Of a stretch of DNA of 64,000 bases, positions 18,276 through 28,372 are shown piece by piece. Each line of letters starts with the position of its first letter. The stretch's first letter is position 1. The stretch covers positions 1 through 64,000 of the forward strand of contig NZ_PJAI02000004.1 in NCBI RefSeq assembly GCF_002843355.2. The letters run 5' to 3'. A program made the position numbers and the translations under genes. Below the pieces are notes generated by a model. It was not told the DNA's origin. It searched no databases and worked only from the letters and a program-made list of their open reading frames with translations. The stretch is from Colwellia echini (GTDB lineage Bacteria > Pseudomonadota > Gammaproteobacteria > Enterobacterales > Alteromonadaceae).

Positions 18276-19682
18276 ATGACTCATAATAAGCAATCTCTAA
18301 CTGCTATTTTAGCCAAACAGCAGTTGGCTTATAAACTATCACCAGCGCCTTCAATTGATTATAGAAAAACACAATTAATCGCCTTGAAAGGTGCCTTATT
18401 ATCGCATCAAGATGCTTTAGTATCAGCGCTTAATACTGATTATGGGCAACGTGCCGAACAAGACAGCCTAATTGCAGATATTTTACCTTGTATTATGAAC
18501 ATAAAATACACTATTAAAAATCTTAAAAAATGGACAAAACCACAACGCCGCCATTCGGGGCTATTGTTATCGCCAGCAAAGGTTACCGTGCATTACCAAC
18601 CACTTGGGGTAATAGGTATTATGGTGCCATGGAACTTTCCAGTTATGTTATCAATCGGCCCTTTAATTACCGCTTTGGCTGCGGGTAATCGCGCTATGAT
18701 TAAACTGTCTGAATTTACGCCTGCAACAAACTTAGTACTTAGCACTATGCTCGCAAGTATTTTTGACAGCAAAACTGTCGCTGTAATTGAAGGTAAAGCC
18801 GATGTGGCGGCTTTTTTCTCGGCGCTGCCTTTTAATCATTTGTTGTTTACCGGTTCAACTAATATTGGCAAACACGTTATGCGTGCTGCTGCTGATAATC
18901 TAACTCCTGTCACTTTAGAGTTAGGTGGTAAATCCCCCGTAATTATTGCTAATGATATAGCTATTGAAACCGCCGTTGAGCGATTAATCTTTGGTAAATG
19001 TTTAAATGCAGGACAAATATGCGTTGCACCTGATTATGTTTTTTGCCCAGAAGCACAGGTTGATGAGTTTATTAGCGCTTATCAACAACAATTTCAAGCA
19101 ATGTACCCTAAACAAGAAAACTGTGACTACGCCAATATAATTAATGAGGCGCAGCATCAGCGCTTACTTACTTGGCTTGATGATGCCATAGCTAAAGGTG
19201 CGAAAGTAATTGCCGCCAATGGCGAAAAAATAGACCGTACTTCAAGACAGCTTGCTACCCAGTTAATTACTCAGGTAAATGATGATATGCAATTAATGCA
19301 AGAAGAGATTTTTGGGCCCTTACTACCTATATTACCGTACAAAGATCTTGATGATGTTATAAATTACATCAATGACCGTCCTCGCCCATTAGCGTTATAC
19401 ATCATGAGTTTTGATAAAACTACGCAACAATTGATTCTTGATAAAACACACTCTGGCGGGGTTTGTATTAATGATACTGTTATGCATGTTGCTGCAGATG
19501 ATGCGCCTTTTGGCGGTATTGGTGATTCAGGAATGGGGCACTATCATGGTAAAGAAGGCTTCTTTACTTTTTCAAAAGCGAAAACGGTACTAACACAAGG
19601 TAAAATAAACCCCGGAAGATTCATTCATCCGCCTTATGATCGCTTTGTACAAAAATTACTGCTGAAGATTTTTATGCGTTAA
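18276..19682 (+). CDS. Coniferyl aldehyde dehydrogenase-type ALDH
   Basis: 468 residues. ALDH motifs: VPWNFPVMLSIGP, FTGSTNIGKHVMRAAA, LELGGKSPVII (general base Glu) and GKCLNAGQICVAPDYVF (nucleophile Cys). The overall style (SIDYRKTQLIALKGALL, VHYQPLGVIGIMVPWNFP, C-terminal PPYDRFVQKLLLKIF) fits the CalB/coniferyl aldehyde dehydrogenase subgroup, which oxidises aromatic or medium-chain aldehydes with NAD(P). A TTG nine codons upstream is possible, but AAGGTG before the ATG at 18276 favours that start. Confidence 0.88.
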   Translation: MTHNKQSLTAILAKQQLAYKLSPAPSIDYRKTQLIALKGALLSHQDALVSALNTDYGQRAEQDSLIADILPCIMNIKYTIKNLKKWTKPQRRHSGLLLSPAKVTVHYQPLGVIGIMVPWNFPVMLSIGPLITALAAGNRAMIKLSEFTPATNLVLSTMLASIFDSKTVAVIEGKADVAAFFSALPFNHLLFTGSTNIGKHVMRAAADNLTPVTLELGGKSPVIIANDIAIETAVERLIFGKCLNAGQICVAPDYVFCPEAQVDEFISAYQQQFQAMYPKQENCDYANIINEAQHQRLLTWLDDAIAKGAKVIAANGEKIDRTSRQLATQLITQVNDDMQLMQEEIFGPLLPILPYKDLDDVINYINDRPRPLALYIMSFDKTTQQLILDKTHSGGVCINDTVMHVAADDAPFGGIGDSGMGHYHGKEGFFTFSKAKTVLTQGKINPGRFIHPPYDRFVQKLLLKIFMR

Positions 19683-19684
19683 AC

Positions 19685-19854
19685 AATCTGAATTCGGGGT
19701 TAGCAAAATGCTACAACAGCTCTAATTATGCGTAGTCACTTATATTAGCTGCGTTTTCTCGCCTTGAAGAAAAACAATTAAAACTATTGCAGAAGTGTAA
19801 AGGCAACTAATTGATATTATTTGGTTATACATATTCATTATCCGAATTCAGATC
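19685..19854 (-). repeat. MITE family, copy A (degenerate, reverse)
   Basis: About 170 bases that align, reversed, with copy B: arms AATCTGAATTCGGGG and TCCGAATTCAGATC, internal GGTTATACATATTCATTATCC and CTCTAATTATGCGT. Diverged arms suggest age. With copy B it flanks the gene at 19862-20749 in inverted orientation. Confidence 0.75.
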
Positions 19855-19861
19855 AAATATA

Positions 19862-20749
19862 TCAATTAAGAGTTAAAGAATTTGAAAATAAATCTTGCGC
19901 AAGTTGCTGTTCTTCTTGGCTATAATATGGATTTTCTATTTTAATAATCTTTCTTGATTTTAAATTAGCGCGTTCAATATCTGCAGCGTAATATTTATAC
20001 AACAATTTTTTTAAATCACCATTCGCTAAAATTTTTCTTAACCCGCTCTCTAATCGTTTGGCTATTTCTGGGGTTTTAGGCGAGACATAAATATAGGTAT
20101 ACATAGGAATATTTAATGCGAGTGTTGGCTCTACCACAATATCTGTTAACTGATCTTTACGCGCTTCTAATTCATCATACACTTCGTAAATACCTCGTGG
20201 TAAATAATCAAAACGATGTTTATTTAGCATCAAAAAAATCCCTTCAAAATGCCCTGTATCTACATAAGAAAGGTTTTGTAACTTGTATATTTTAGTTGTT
20301 TGCCAATCGGTAGTTAATCCTGCTTGCAATAGGTTTAAATCGTCTAACGTATTGACTTGTGAAAATTTTTCAATATCAGTTTTATTTATCAATAATAGTC
20401 GATAATTTAATAGCCCTAATCGAACAGGTACGCGTATAACAAGCGCCTTTTCATCCCATTCTTTATTTGCAGGTAAAAAGACGGTATTAACTGTTTTCCC
20501 TTCAAGTAGTCGTTGCGACATACGACTACCGCTCATGGTTATTTTTAGTATTTCTAATTTAAAATCACCAAATTCAGGCTCAGTAATTTCAAGCGCTCGA
20601 CGAATTACTTCGACACTATGCGCAGCTTTATTTTCAGAGAGTTGTTGCAGTTGTAGTTTAACGATAGAAGTGGAGTAGGAGTTGTGAGAATACAAGGCCA
20701 TGAAAAGTATCATAACTATTAGATAATGTGCTTTGTTTTTATTTATCAT
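19862..20749 (-). CDS. Periplasmic substrate-binding-like protein
   Basis: 295 residues with an N-terminal signal peptide (about 1-26, KNKAHYLIVMILFMALYSHN). The remainder has the feel of a type 2 periplasmic binding protein of the kind often annotated transporter substrate-binding domain: RVPVRLGLLNYRLLLINK, a hinge-like IFLMLNKHRFDYLPRGIYEVYDELEAR, and a C-terminal PEIAKRLESGLRKILANGDLKKLLYKYYAADI typical of SBP_bac_3 members. No transporter permease is adjacent, so it is an orphan that may sense or bind a small molecule. It sits between inverted repeat elements and may be transferred DNA. Confidence 0.7.
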   Translation of the reverse strand: MINKNKAHYLIVMILFMALYSHNSYSTSIVKLQLQQLSENKAAHSVEVIRRALEITEPEFGDFKLEILKITMSGSRMSQRLLEGKTVNTVFLPANKEWDEKALVIRVPVRLGLLNYRLLLINKTDIEKFSQVNTLDDLNLLQAGLTTDWQTTKIYKLQNLSYVDTGHFEGIFLMLNKHRFDYLPRGIYEVYDELEARKDQLTDIVVEPTLALNIPMYTYIYVSPKTPEIAKRLESGLRKILANGDLKKLLYKYYAADIERANLKSRKIIKIENPYYSQEEQQLAQDLFSNSLTLN

Positions 20750-20792
20750 TCTGACGACGTTTTTAATATAAAATATTCTCAGTAATTAGTTT

Positions 20793-20988
20793 AACCTGAA
20801 ATCGGGATAATGAATATGTATAACCTAACAATAACAATTAGTTACCATTAAACTTCTACAATAGTTTTAATTATTCGTAGTTCAAGGCGAGAAAACGAAG
20901 CCAATAACTGGTTATTGGGAGTTTTCACAACGCAGAAATACGCATAATTAGAGCTGTTGTAGCATTTTGCTTATCCCGATTTCAGGTT
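20793..20988 (+). mobile_element. MITE-like element, copy B (full length)
   Basis: 196 bases with perfect 18-base terminal inverted repeats (AACCTGAAATCGGGATAA and its complement) and 5-base direct repeats AGTTT on both sides (20788-20792 and 20989-20993), the mark of a target-site duplication. The inside has no gene. It contains a hairpin CCAATAAC-TG-GTTATTGG and a core almost identical to copy C at 61128-61320. A non-autonomous transposable element is the best reading. Confidence 0.85.
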
Positions 20989-21086
20989 AGTTTAGCTTTG
21001 CTAACTGCTATAAGCAATATGATGCCATAGTAATACGCAATAGCATTATATTAATCACTATAAGTAAAGTCAGCTGTTAAAGCATT

Positions 21087-21119
21087 AAAAAAGGGCTACA
21101 TTTGATTGCAGCCCTTTTA
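21087..21119. terminator. Rho-independent terminator of thyA
   Basis: AAAAGGGCT (21089-21097) pairs with AGCCCTTTT (21110-21118); A- and T-runs lie on both sides. It lies 50 bases beyond the thyA stop. Confidence 0.85.
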
Positions 21120-21169
21120 TAATAGCAGTTAATTTAACAATTATAGATAATTGTTATTAATTTTTGATT

Positions 21170-22021
21170 TTACACAGCAAATGGATATTTAATTGCTTCA
21201 TGACATTCATAACCTTCAACTTTAAAATCATCCATAGTCACCCAAGTTTCAAGATCTTCTAGAGACTTTATATCAGGGTTAATAATCAATTTTGGTAGCG
21301 CTAGCGGCTCACGTTTAAGTTGCACGTCTCGCATTAATGGTAACTGATCTTCATAAATATGGGCGTTTACTATTTTGTGGTATGCCATACCTGCTTTTTT
21401 ACCCGTTATTTGTGCCATTAACGCTAAAAAGGTAAATACTTGCACTTGGTTAAAGTTAAGCCCTAATGGAACGTCACATGAACGCTGAAAACTCGTTAAA
21501 TGCAAGGTGTCGCCCACTAAAGAAAAATTGTGGGTGTGCATACAAGGACGTAAGCAGCCCATGTGAAATTCACCAGGATTATAAAAAGTTAAAATTTCTG
21601 CGCGATCATCAATACCATTAGTCAAGTTATCAACAATTTTTTTAAGTTGATCTATTGAACCACCATCTGGCTTTGCCCAACTACGCCCTTGAATACCATA
21701 AACACGCCCCATATCGTCTTCACCTTTACGGTAAGAGTTATTGAGCCAATCATCATTTAAGTTAGCATTGGCATCCCAGGTTTTAGTGCCTAATTTACGA
21801 AAGTCAGCAGCATTATCGTAACCACGGATATAACCAATAAATTCAGCAATTGCCGATTTAAAAAAACTTTTACGCGTGGTTATCAATGGAAACTCATTAG
21901 CACCAACATTGTATTGTAAGTCGGCATTAATCACGGTTAAACAACGTTTACCTGTACGTTCATTTTCAATCCAAGTACCTTCGTCGATAATTCGTTGACA
22001 TAAATCTAAATAAGCACGCAT
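21170..22021 (-). CDS. thyA: Thymidylate synthase
   Basis: 283 residues; methylates dUMP to dTMP with methylenetetrahydrofolate. Catalytic Cys160 lies in [11 protein letters not shown]; other motifs are [42 protein letters not shown] and [13 protein letters not shown]. It is about 20 residues longer than E. coli ThyA. The start overlaps the lgt stop by one base (TAATG), so the pair is translationally coupled. Confidence 0.96.
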   Translation of the reverse strand: MRAYLDLCQRIIDEGTWIENERTGKRCLTVINADLQYNVGANEFPLITTRKSFFKSAIAEFIGYIRGYDNAADFRKLGTKTWDANANLNDDWLNNSYRKGEDDMGRVYGIQGRSWAKPDGGSIDQLKKIVDNLTNGIDDRAEILTFYNPGEFHMGCLRPCMHTHNFSLVGDTLHLTSFQRSCDVPLGLNFNQVQVFTFLALMAQITGKKAGMAYHKIVNAHIYEDQLPLMRDVQLKREPLALPKLIINPDIKSLEDLETWVTMDDFKVEGYECHEAIKYPFAV

Positions 22022-22878
22022 TAGCTATTCCCCTTTATTTTTTTTGAATCCGCTTTAGCTGAGTTAGTTTGGCTAATTGCCGACTTTTGTTGGGCTAAAT
22101 AACCTAAATAAATAATTAACATACCTGCGACTATCATTGGAATACTTAAAATTTGTCCCTTTGAAATAAATGAGAAATACAAACCTAGATGCGCATCTGG
22201 CTCACGGAAGAACTCAACGATACTTCTAAATACGCCATAACCGATTAAGAATGCACCTGACGCTAATCCTAAGCGATTAGTTTTGCGGCTAATAAAATAT
22301 AAAATAGCAAAAAGCACTACCCCTTCTAAAGCAAATTCATACAATTGTGACGGATGACGAGGCACTTGTAATGAATCTGTAGGGAAAACCATCGCCCATG
22401 GCACATCAGTTTGACGCCCCCAAAGCTCAGCATTAATAAAATTACCTAAACGGCCCATACCTAAACCAATAGGTACTAGTGGAGCAACAAAGTCACCTAC
22501 TGCCAGAAATGATTTTTTGGTTTTACGAGCAAAAATAAATATCGCTAAAATAACCCCTAACAAACCACCATGGAATGACATGCCACCTTGCCATATTTCA
22601 AATAAATACAAGGGATCTGATAAAAAGTATTCAAACTGATAAAACAGTACGTAACCAACACGGCCACCTAATATAACCCCTAAGAAACTATAAAATAATA
22701 AATCACTAACTTGTTCACGAGTCCATTCACCTTTACTACGATCGGCAGCTTTATTCGCGAGAAACATAGCGGCGAGAAAGCCGATTAAATACATAGCACC
22801 ATACCAGCGTAGCGATACCGGACCAATACTAAAAATAATGGGATCTATTACGGGAAATTGTAAAAACTGTTCTGTCAT
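22021..22878 (-). CDS. lgt: Prolipoprotein diacylglyceryl transferase
   Basis: 285 residues, about seven membrane segments; attaches diacylglycerol to the lipobox cysteine of lipoproteins in the inner membrane. The signature [25 protein letters not shown] is intact, as are [10 protein letters not shown] and [16 protein letters not shown] six codons earlier is possible, but the ATG at 22878 gives the usual [13 protein letters not shown] start. First gene of the lgt-thyA operon. Confidence 0.95.
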   Translation of the reverse strand: MTEQFLQFPVIDPIIFSIGPVSLRWYGAMYLIGFLAAMFLANKAADRSKGEWTREQVSDLLFYSFLGVILGGRVGYVLFYQFEYFLSDPLYLFEIWQGGMSFHGGLLGVILAIFIFARKTKKSFLAVGDFVAPLVPIGLGMGRLGNFINAELWGRQTDVPWAMVFPTDSLQVPRHPSQLYEFALEGVVLFAILYFISRKTNRLGLASGAFLIGYGVFRSIVEFFREPDAHLGLYFSFISKGQILSIPMIVAGMLIIYLGYLAQQKSAISQTNSAKADSKKIKGNS

Positions 22879-23134
22879 TGCTTGTCCATTTCTCAAAGGT
22901 GAAAGTTAAAAAATATGTTGGTGTTATACTCACATAATAATCGTTATTCAAACGGTATTTGTGGTTAATAATCTACAGCTATCATTACTATCGCGATTGT
23001 AGCTGCACTTTGCGAATTAATTCGCTATTTTGCTCTATATAATACGTCTAATCATTTCAGGTACTATTTCAGTTACATGCAAGTTGCTGGGCTAGTATAC
23101 GTGGTAAAGTTATAAATTTCTCTGCTAAAAGTAT

Positions 23135-23929
23135 TTAACCAAGCATCATTTTCAGTGCGACAAAAATTAAAAATACAGCAAAAAATTTCTTTAATATTTT
23201 TATCGGTAATTTACTCGCAAGTTTAACACCTAGCGGCGCCGCAAGAGATGAACTAATGACAATACCCAATAAGGCGGGAAGATATATATAACCTAAACTC
23301 CATTGTGGTAAGTCAGCTTGATTCAAGCCCGTAATAATGTAGCCAATAGAACCAAAGAGTGCAACCACTACCCCACATGCAGTGGCAATACCAATAGCAT
23401 GCCTTACTGGCAAACCAAAAAAGCTTAAGGAAGGAACTAAAATAGCACCGCCAGCAATACCCATTAAGCTTGAAGTAATGCCAGTTATAAAACTGAGTAA
23501 TTGTAAAACATAACCTGTAGGAAGGGCTCTTGTTTTGGTTATTTTGATAGACAGTAACATATACAGGGCAAGTAAAATAACAATAATAGAAAAGAAGCCT
23601 GTTAACAATTCGGCTGATAATGAGTCAGCAATAAAAGCCCCAATAAAGGCTCCAACAGCAACTAAAACCATTAATTTTTTGGCTAGTTGCCAAGGAATAT
23701 TAGTATTTTTGTGATGAGCAAAAGCTGCACTTGATGAAGTAATAACAATAGCCGCTAATGAAGTGCCCAATGCCATAGGGAAAACAATATCAGGACTCAC
23801 GCCGACCATAGGAAGTAAATAGATAAGTGCGGGAACTATAATTAATCCACCGCCTATACCCAGTAAACCGGCCAGAAAACCTACAGCGCTACCTAAAACA
23901 ATACAAGAAATGAAAACGGTTAGAATCAT
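23135..23929 (-). CDS. TSUP (TauE/SafE) family anion exporter
   Basis: 264 residues, about eight hydrophobic segments. Two repeated halves show the family feel: GFLAGLLGIGGGLIIVPALIYLLP in the first and ITSSLMGIAGGAILVPSLSFFGLP in the second. The family moves sulfite, sulfoacetate or other sulfur or carbon anions; substrate unknown. It lies between ptsP and lgt, as in several marine gammaproteobacteria. No clear ribosome site precedes the ATG. Confidence 0.88.
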   Translation of the reverse strand: MILTVFISCIVLGSAVGFLAGLLGIGGGLIIVPALIYLLPMVGVSPDIVFPMALGTSLAAIVITSSSAAFAHHKNTNIPWQLAKKLMVLVAVGAFIGAFIADSLSAELLTGFFSIIVILLALYMLLSIKITKTRALPTGYVLQLLSFITGITSSLMGIAGGAILVPSLSFFGLPVRHAIGIATACGVVVALFGSIGYIITGLNQADLPQWSLGYIYLPALLGIVISSSLAAPLGVKLASKLPIKILKKFFAVFLIFVALKMMLG

Positions 23930-24077
23930 TGACGTTACGGTAATCCGCTCCTTAAAAGGTAATGTACTTTACTTGCTAATGATATTCACTCACCAGTTGT
24001 CAATTTAGCGAACTATTGAACTATATACAGTGCATAATTATACAATGCATAATGGTCATTTTAGCAAAGACTAGTAA

Positions 24078-26429
24078 TTAAAACCCTGCACGAATGAAAC
24101 CACCAAGCCCTAATGCTTCAAGTTGCGTATTAAGGTAACTATGCACTTCTTTAGTTGTTGATAATGTTAATGTTTTTTCTAATATACTTTGTGCTTGTTC
24201 GAAACTGATATGGCGAATTACCCACTTAATACGCGGAACGTTATGACCATTCATACTGATTTTATCAAAGCCCATGGCAAGTAGTAAAATGGCTCCCGCC
24301 GGCTCTGAGGCTAACTCACCACATAAACTTATAGGTGTTAAATATTGTGCCGATTGTTTAGCTAAACTATGCAAAGCGGTTAATACTGCAGGATGAAAAG
24401 AATCATATAAATTGGCTACTTGGCTGTTATTTCTATCAACTGCTAATAAATACTGCGTTAAATCATTACTACCAACCGAGAAAAAATCAACGCGCTTAGC
24501 CAAAGCCTCCATTTGAAAAATAACCGAAGGTACTTCCAACATAATGCCAACCTTTGGCCGAGTTAACGTAGCCGAAATAGCTTCTGCTTTTTGTTGTGCT
24601 TGCTCAAGTGTTAACTTCGTTTTGCTGTTACTAGACATTAATTCGGCGGCAATATCTGTAGTCAACTCAGCTTTGAGCTCAAAAAATGCTTGGTTAATTA
24701 AACGCAATGCGTCATCAACTTCTTCAACACTTGAAATCATCGGCAGCATTATTTCTAAATTATTTATGCCTTGATTAGCACGGAGCATGGCTCGAACTTG
24801 AACCAGAAATATTTCAGGGTGATCTAGGGTAATTCTAATACCACGCCAACCAAGAAAAGGATTTTCTTCGGTAATAGGAAAATAAGGTAATGACTTATCA
24901 CCCCCTACATCTAAGGTACGCATGGTAACGCCATGATTAGGAAATGCTTGCAATACTTTACGGTATATTTGAGTTTGCTCTTGCTCAGAAGGAAAGCAAT
25001 TGCGTGTCATAAAAGGAATTTCTGTTCGGTATAAACCAATACCTAATGCACCAAGCTTTGCAGAGTGCTCGAAACCGGCTGATAAACCTGCATTGAGTAA
25101 TACTTCAATAGCTCTGCCGTCTTGGGTAATACAAGGCAGGTGAGCAACTTCCATAACCTTATTGGTCAGCTCTTCTTCTTGATTTAATAAATATTCATAT
25201 TCTTGCTTTAGCGTCTCATTAGGGTTAATGAATAACTGGCCGCTGTAACCGTCAATAATCGCTTGTTTATGATGTAATTGACTAAGTACAATGGCGTTTA
25301 CGCCCATAACCGCGGGTAAACCTAAAGAGCGTGCAATGATCGCTGCATGTGAGTTATTAGATCCCGATAACGAAATGATCCCTAATAAGCCTTGATGCTG
25401 ATATTGAGCAACCATTGAGGCTGTAACATCTTGAGCAAGTAAAATAAATTTTGGGGGTAACTTTAAGTCTTCTTTCGATTGATGTTGCAGGTTAACTAAT
25501 AAACGCGTGCCTAAGTCACGAATATCACTTGCTCGCTCACGAAAATAGCTATCTTCGAGAGCTTCAAATTGACTAATATAATGTTCTATAACAAGCTTTA
25601 ATGCACTGTCTGCACGCCAACCTTCAGCTATTTTAGCACTAACCTCTTGCCCTAAACTGGCTTGCTCTAATAATTGTTTATAAACATCAAAAATGGCTAG
25701 ACTGTCATCATTAATGGTTTCACTCAATTTACTGCTTAAAACATTAAATTCTTGACGGGTTTTTTCAACCGCTTGTTCGTAACGAAATAATTGATTTTTA
25801 GTGTCATCTGATTTTTTTAATGATATTGCTGCAAGATCAGCTTGCGGCTGACAAACCACTATTTCACTCAACGCAATACCTGGTGCGCCTGCAATACCAT
25901 GTAACTGCTTAACACCTTGGTTAATTTCTTCTTGCTGATTAAGCAAACGTTTAATTTCGGCATTAGCCAATGCGTTAGCTAATTGTGTTGTCAAGGTAAC
26001 TAAAAACGCTTCATCATTTTCGGTAAAGTGACGTGATTTTTTTTGTTGTACCGATAAAATGCCAATAACTTTACGTTGATGAATAATAGGCGCACCTAAA
26101 AAAGCATTAAACTCATCTTCTTCAACTTCTGGGGCATGAATAAAGTCTTGATGTTTTTGCGCATCGGAAATATTTAACGGTTCTTCACGTTGCCCTACAA
26201 GCCCAACCAAGCCTTCAGAAAAACCTATACAGGTTTGCCCTTGAGAACCTTTAGCTAGTCCATCAGAGGCCATTAATAAGAAGTGTTGGTGGTGGTAATC
26301 AGCAAGATAAATTGAACAACAATCAGTTGCCATCGCTTTTTTCACACTCGTTACTATACGCTCAAGCGCAACTTGTAATTCAGCCTCTTGGCTAAATTCC
26401 AATACTATTCGGCGTAGGGTAGTTAACAT
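24078..26429 (-). CDS. ptsP: Phosphoenolpyruvate-protein phosphotransferase PtsP (EI-Ntr)
   Basis: 783 residues; first enzyme of the nitrogen-type PTS, passing phosphate from PEP to NPr. A GAF domain occupies residues about 15-160. The EI part follows: swivel-domain phospho-histidine H361 in LSGSNNSHAAIIARSLGLP, then the TIM-barrel PEP-binding stretches GIGLYRTEIPFM, GGDKSLPYFP, GWRGIRITLDHPE, GIMLEVPS and SLCGELASEP. Domain order and length fit PtsP. It lies downstream of rppH on the same strand, 500 bases apart. Confidence 0.96.
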   Translation of the reverse strand: MLTTLRRIVLEFSQEAELQVALERIVTSVKKAMATDCCSIYLADYHHQHFLLMASDGLAKGSQGQTCIGFSEGLVGLVGQREEPLNISDAQKHQDFIHAPEVEEDEFNAFLGAPIIHQRKVIGILSVQQKKSRHFTENDEAFLVTLTTQLANALANAEIKRLLNQQEEINQGVKQLHGIAGAPGIALSEIVVCQPQADLAAISLKKSDDTKNQLFRYEQAVEKTRQEFNVLSSKLSETINDDSLAIFDVYKQLLEQASLGQEVSAKIAEGWRADSALKLVIEHYISQFEALEDSYFRERASDIRDLGTRLLVNLQHQSKEDLKLPPKFILLAQDVTASMVAQYQHQGLLGIISLSGSNNSHAAIIARSLGLPAVMGVNAIVLSQLHHKQAIIDGYSGQLFINPNETLKQEYEYLLNQEEELTNKVMEVAHLPCITQDGRAIEVLLNAGLSAGFEHSAKLGALGIGLYRTEIPFMTRNCFPSEQEQTQIYRKVLQAFPNHGVTMRTLDVGGDKSLPYFPITEENPFLGWRGIRITLDHPEIFLVQVRAMLRANQGINNLEIMLPMISSVEEVDDALRLINQAFFELKAELTTDIAAELMSSNSKTKLTLEQAQQKAEAISATLTRPKVGIMLEVPSVIFQMEALAKRVDFFSVGSNDLTQYLLAVDRNNSQVANLYDSFHPAVLTALHSLAKQSAQYLTPISLCGELASEPAGAILLLAMGFDKISMNGHNVPRIKWVIRHISFEQAQSILEKTLTLSTTKEVHSYLNTQLEALGLGGFIRAGF

Positions 26430-26483
26430 TGTGTTCCTCTGCGATCTGATCGATTTAGGTTGATAAATACTTTGATTAAGGTG

Positions 26484-26529
26484 TTATACCCATTGAAATA
26501 ATAAATCAATTATCTTCAGATGGTATTAA
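26484..26529. repeat. Short imperfect palindrome, copy 1
   Basis: TTATACCCATTGAAATAATAAATCAATTATCTTCAGATGGTATTAA folds with TTATACC...TGAA against TTCAGATGGTATTAA. A related 48-base palindrome is at 31745-31792. Probably a small intergenic repeat family. Confidence 0.5.
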
Positions 26530-26601
26530 AGCATATTAAAATTTGTTAAGTGGTGTTCTCTCGAAATATATTACTCGCTCTAATTATATTACTCACTCAT
26601 A

Positions 26602-26643
26602 TTATAGGGCGCACTTTATAGGGCGCACTTTATAGGGCGCACT
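26602..26643 (+). repeat. Perfect 14-bp tandem repeat, three units
   Basis: TTATAGGGCGCACT occurs three times head to tail with no mismatch, in the spacer about 170 bases upstream of ptsP. Unit number could vary by slippage. The rest of the gap 26430-26929 holds only the palindrome at 26484 and the rppH terminator. Confidence 0.9.
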
Positions 26644-26818
26644 AACCTGTGCTAGTGAAATTAATTATAGTTAGCAAATACTAAACAAGTAAAGTGGCGC
26701 TAAGTTTGAAAGCGCCTTATCTATCCTCATTGAGTTTAGAGCTATACTTAATTCATTTGGTAAAACTTAATATTTCACATTTACTAATTACCAAAGTGAA
26801 AATAATGAGATGTAAAAT

Positions 26819-26845
26819 AAATAGCCCACAATAAAGTGGGCTATT
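26819..26845 (-). terminator. Rho-independent terminator of rppH
   Basis: AATAGCCCAC and GTGGGCTATT enclose AATAAA; on the minus strand the stem is followed by TTTATTTT. It lies about 85 bases past the rppH stop. Confidence 0.8.
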
Positions 26846-26929
26846 AAGATTCTTAACGCGAATCTACAATCATAATAATAATTAGTGTTTTTTAGAAAAA
26901 GGTTACCCTAATTCATCAAAACACTGAGA

Positions 26930-27445
26930 CTAAGCCCTACGTTTTCGACGCTCTGGACGCCTTTCGTAAGTTAGTGGTAAAGCATAACTAGCAAACTCTT
27001 TCATGACTTTACGATAAACATCACGTTTAAAGGACACCACCTGCCTTACTGGATACCAGTAACTTACCCAGCGCCAATCATCAAATTCAGGATGTGGACT
27101 ATGCAGTAAATCCACTGATGTTTCAGCAGAGGTGAGTTTCAATAAAAACCACTTTTGTTTTTGACCAATACAAACGGGTTTAGAATCATGCCTAATATAA
27201 CGTTTTGGTAATCTATATTTTAACCAATGTTTGGTTGAAGCAACAATTTTCACATGTTCAGGTTTTAAGCCAACTTCTTCATGTAACTCTCGATACATAG
27301 TTTCTTCAGCTGACTCACCGTCATCAACGCCACCTTGCGGGTATTGCCATGAATGTTGTCCAAACCGTCTTGCCCAAAATACTTGTCCCCTGTCATTAAT
27401 TATTACTATGCCGACGTTGGCGCGATAGCCTTCGGCATCGATCAC
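26930..27445 (-). CDS. rppH: RNA pyrophosphohydrolase RppH
   Basis: 171 residues; removes the 5' pyrophosphate of mRNAs and starts RNase E decay. Nudix box [23 protein letters not shown], preceded by [14 protein letters not shown] as in E. coli RppH. The frame opens with an ATG at 27458-27460, but no ribosome site precedes it. A GTG five codons later (27443-27445) has AGGAG five bases upstream and gives [12 protein letters not shown], matching the E. coli start MIDDDGYRPNVG, so GTG is chosen. Divergent from mutH. Confidence 0.95.
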   Translation of the reverse strand: MIDAEGYRANVGIVIINDRGQVFWARRFGQHSWQYPQGGVDDGESAEETMYRELHEEVGLKPEHVKIVASTKHWLKYRLPKRYIRHDSKPVCIGQKQKWFLLKLTSAETSVDLLHSPHPEFDDWRWVSYWYPVRQVVSFKRDVYRKVMKEFASYALPLTYERRPERRKRRA

Positions 27446-27688
27446 AGGAACTCCTGACATATATTTAATACTTACTTCAATTCAACCATATTAACGGCAG
27501 TGGGGCAAATGATTACTTTGATTTTTTTAGTAATTCTATGATAATACGAGGTAACTTTTGATAAGACCCTATTTTTAAGCTTGTTTTACTCCTGAAAGTG
27601 TTAGCATAGAACATAAACACTATCGCCACATTCACTATTTTTAAACTGGCCTCACCTAACTCATTTTTGCTAAACACGATATAAAAAC

Positions 27689-28372
27689 ATGATTATGAAC
27701 AATGTAAATATTCCTTCTTCTGAACAAGATTTGCTTGAGCGCGCACAAAACCTCGCGGGTTTATCTTTAGGTGAAATAGCTAAACATGCTGGTATTGTCG
27801 TACCCCCAAATTTAACCCGTAATAAAGGTTGGGTTGGTTTATTACTTGAACAAGTTTTAGGGGCAAGTGCTGGCTCTAGGCCTGAGCCTGACTTCCCTCA
27901 CCTTGGCATTGAATTAAAGTCACTACCGATTAACGAGCAAGCCAAACCTTTAGAAACAACCTTTGTAAGTGTTGCTCCATTAACTGGGCTGGTAGGAATA
28001 AATTGGCATAATAGCTATGTGCGAAAAAAATTGGCGCGCGTACTATGGGTACCTGTGATTAGCGCTAAAGAAATTCCTATAGCAGAGCGTTTAGTCGGCA
28101 TGCCTTTTTTATGGTCTCCTAATGAAGAAGAAGAAGCCTTATTAGCGCAAGATTGGCAAGAATTGACCGACATGATCGTATTAGGTGAAGTTGAAAACAT
28201 TCAAGGTAAGCACGGCCAAGTAATGCAATTAAGACCCAAAGCCGCTAATAGTAAAGTTAAAACCCAAGCATTTGATAAAAACGGTAAGCCTTTTATGACA
28301 TTACCGCGTGGTTTTTACTTAAAAATAAATTTCACTCAAGGATTATTACATCGCTATTTACGCGTAAATTAA
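27689..28372 (+). CDS. mutH: DNA mismatch repair endonuclease MutH
   Basis: 227 residues; nicks the unmethylated strand at hemimethylated GATC after MutS/MutL recruitment. Active-site residues Asp68, Glu75 and Lys77 ([15 protein letters not shown]) keep the exact spacing of the E. coli enzyme. The N-terminal [15 protein letters not shown] helix is also typical. Presence of mutH implies a Dam methylase in the genome. The 3' end overlaps the convergent mutarotase gene by four bases. Confidence 0.95.
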   Translation: MIMNNVNIPSSEQDLLERAQNLAGLSLGEIAKHAGIVVPPNLTRNKGWVGLLLEQVLGASAGSRPEPDFPHLGIELKSLPINEQAKPLETTFVSVAPLTGLVGINWHNSYVRKKLARVLWVPVISAKEIPIAERLVGMPFLWSPNEEEEALLAQDWQELTDMIVLGEVENIQGKHGQVMQLRPKAANSKVKTQAFDKNGKPFMTLPRGFYLKINFTQGLLHRYLRVN

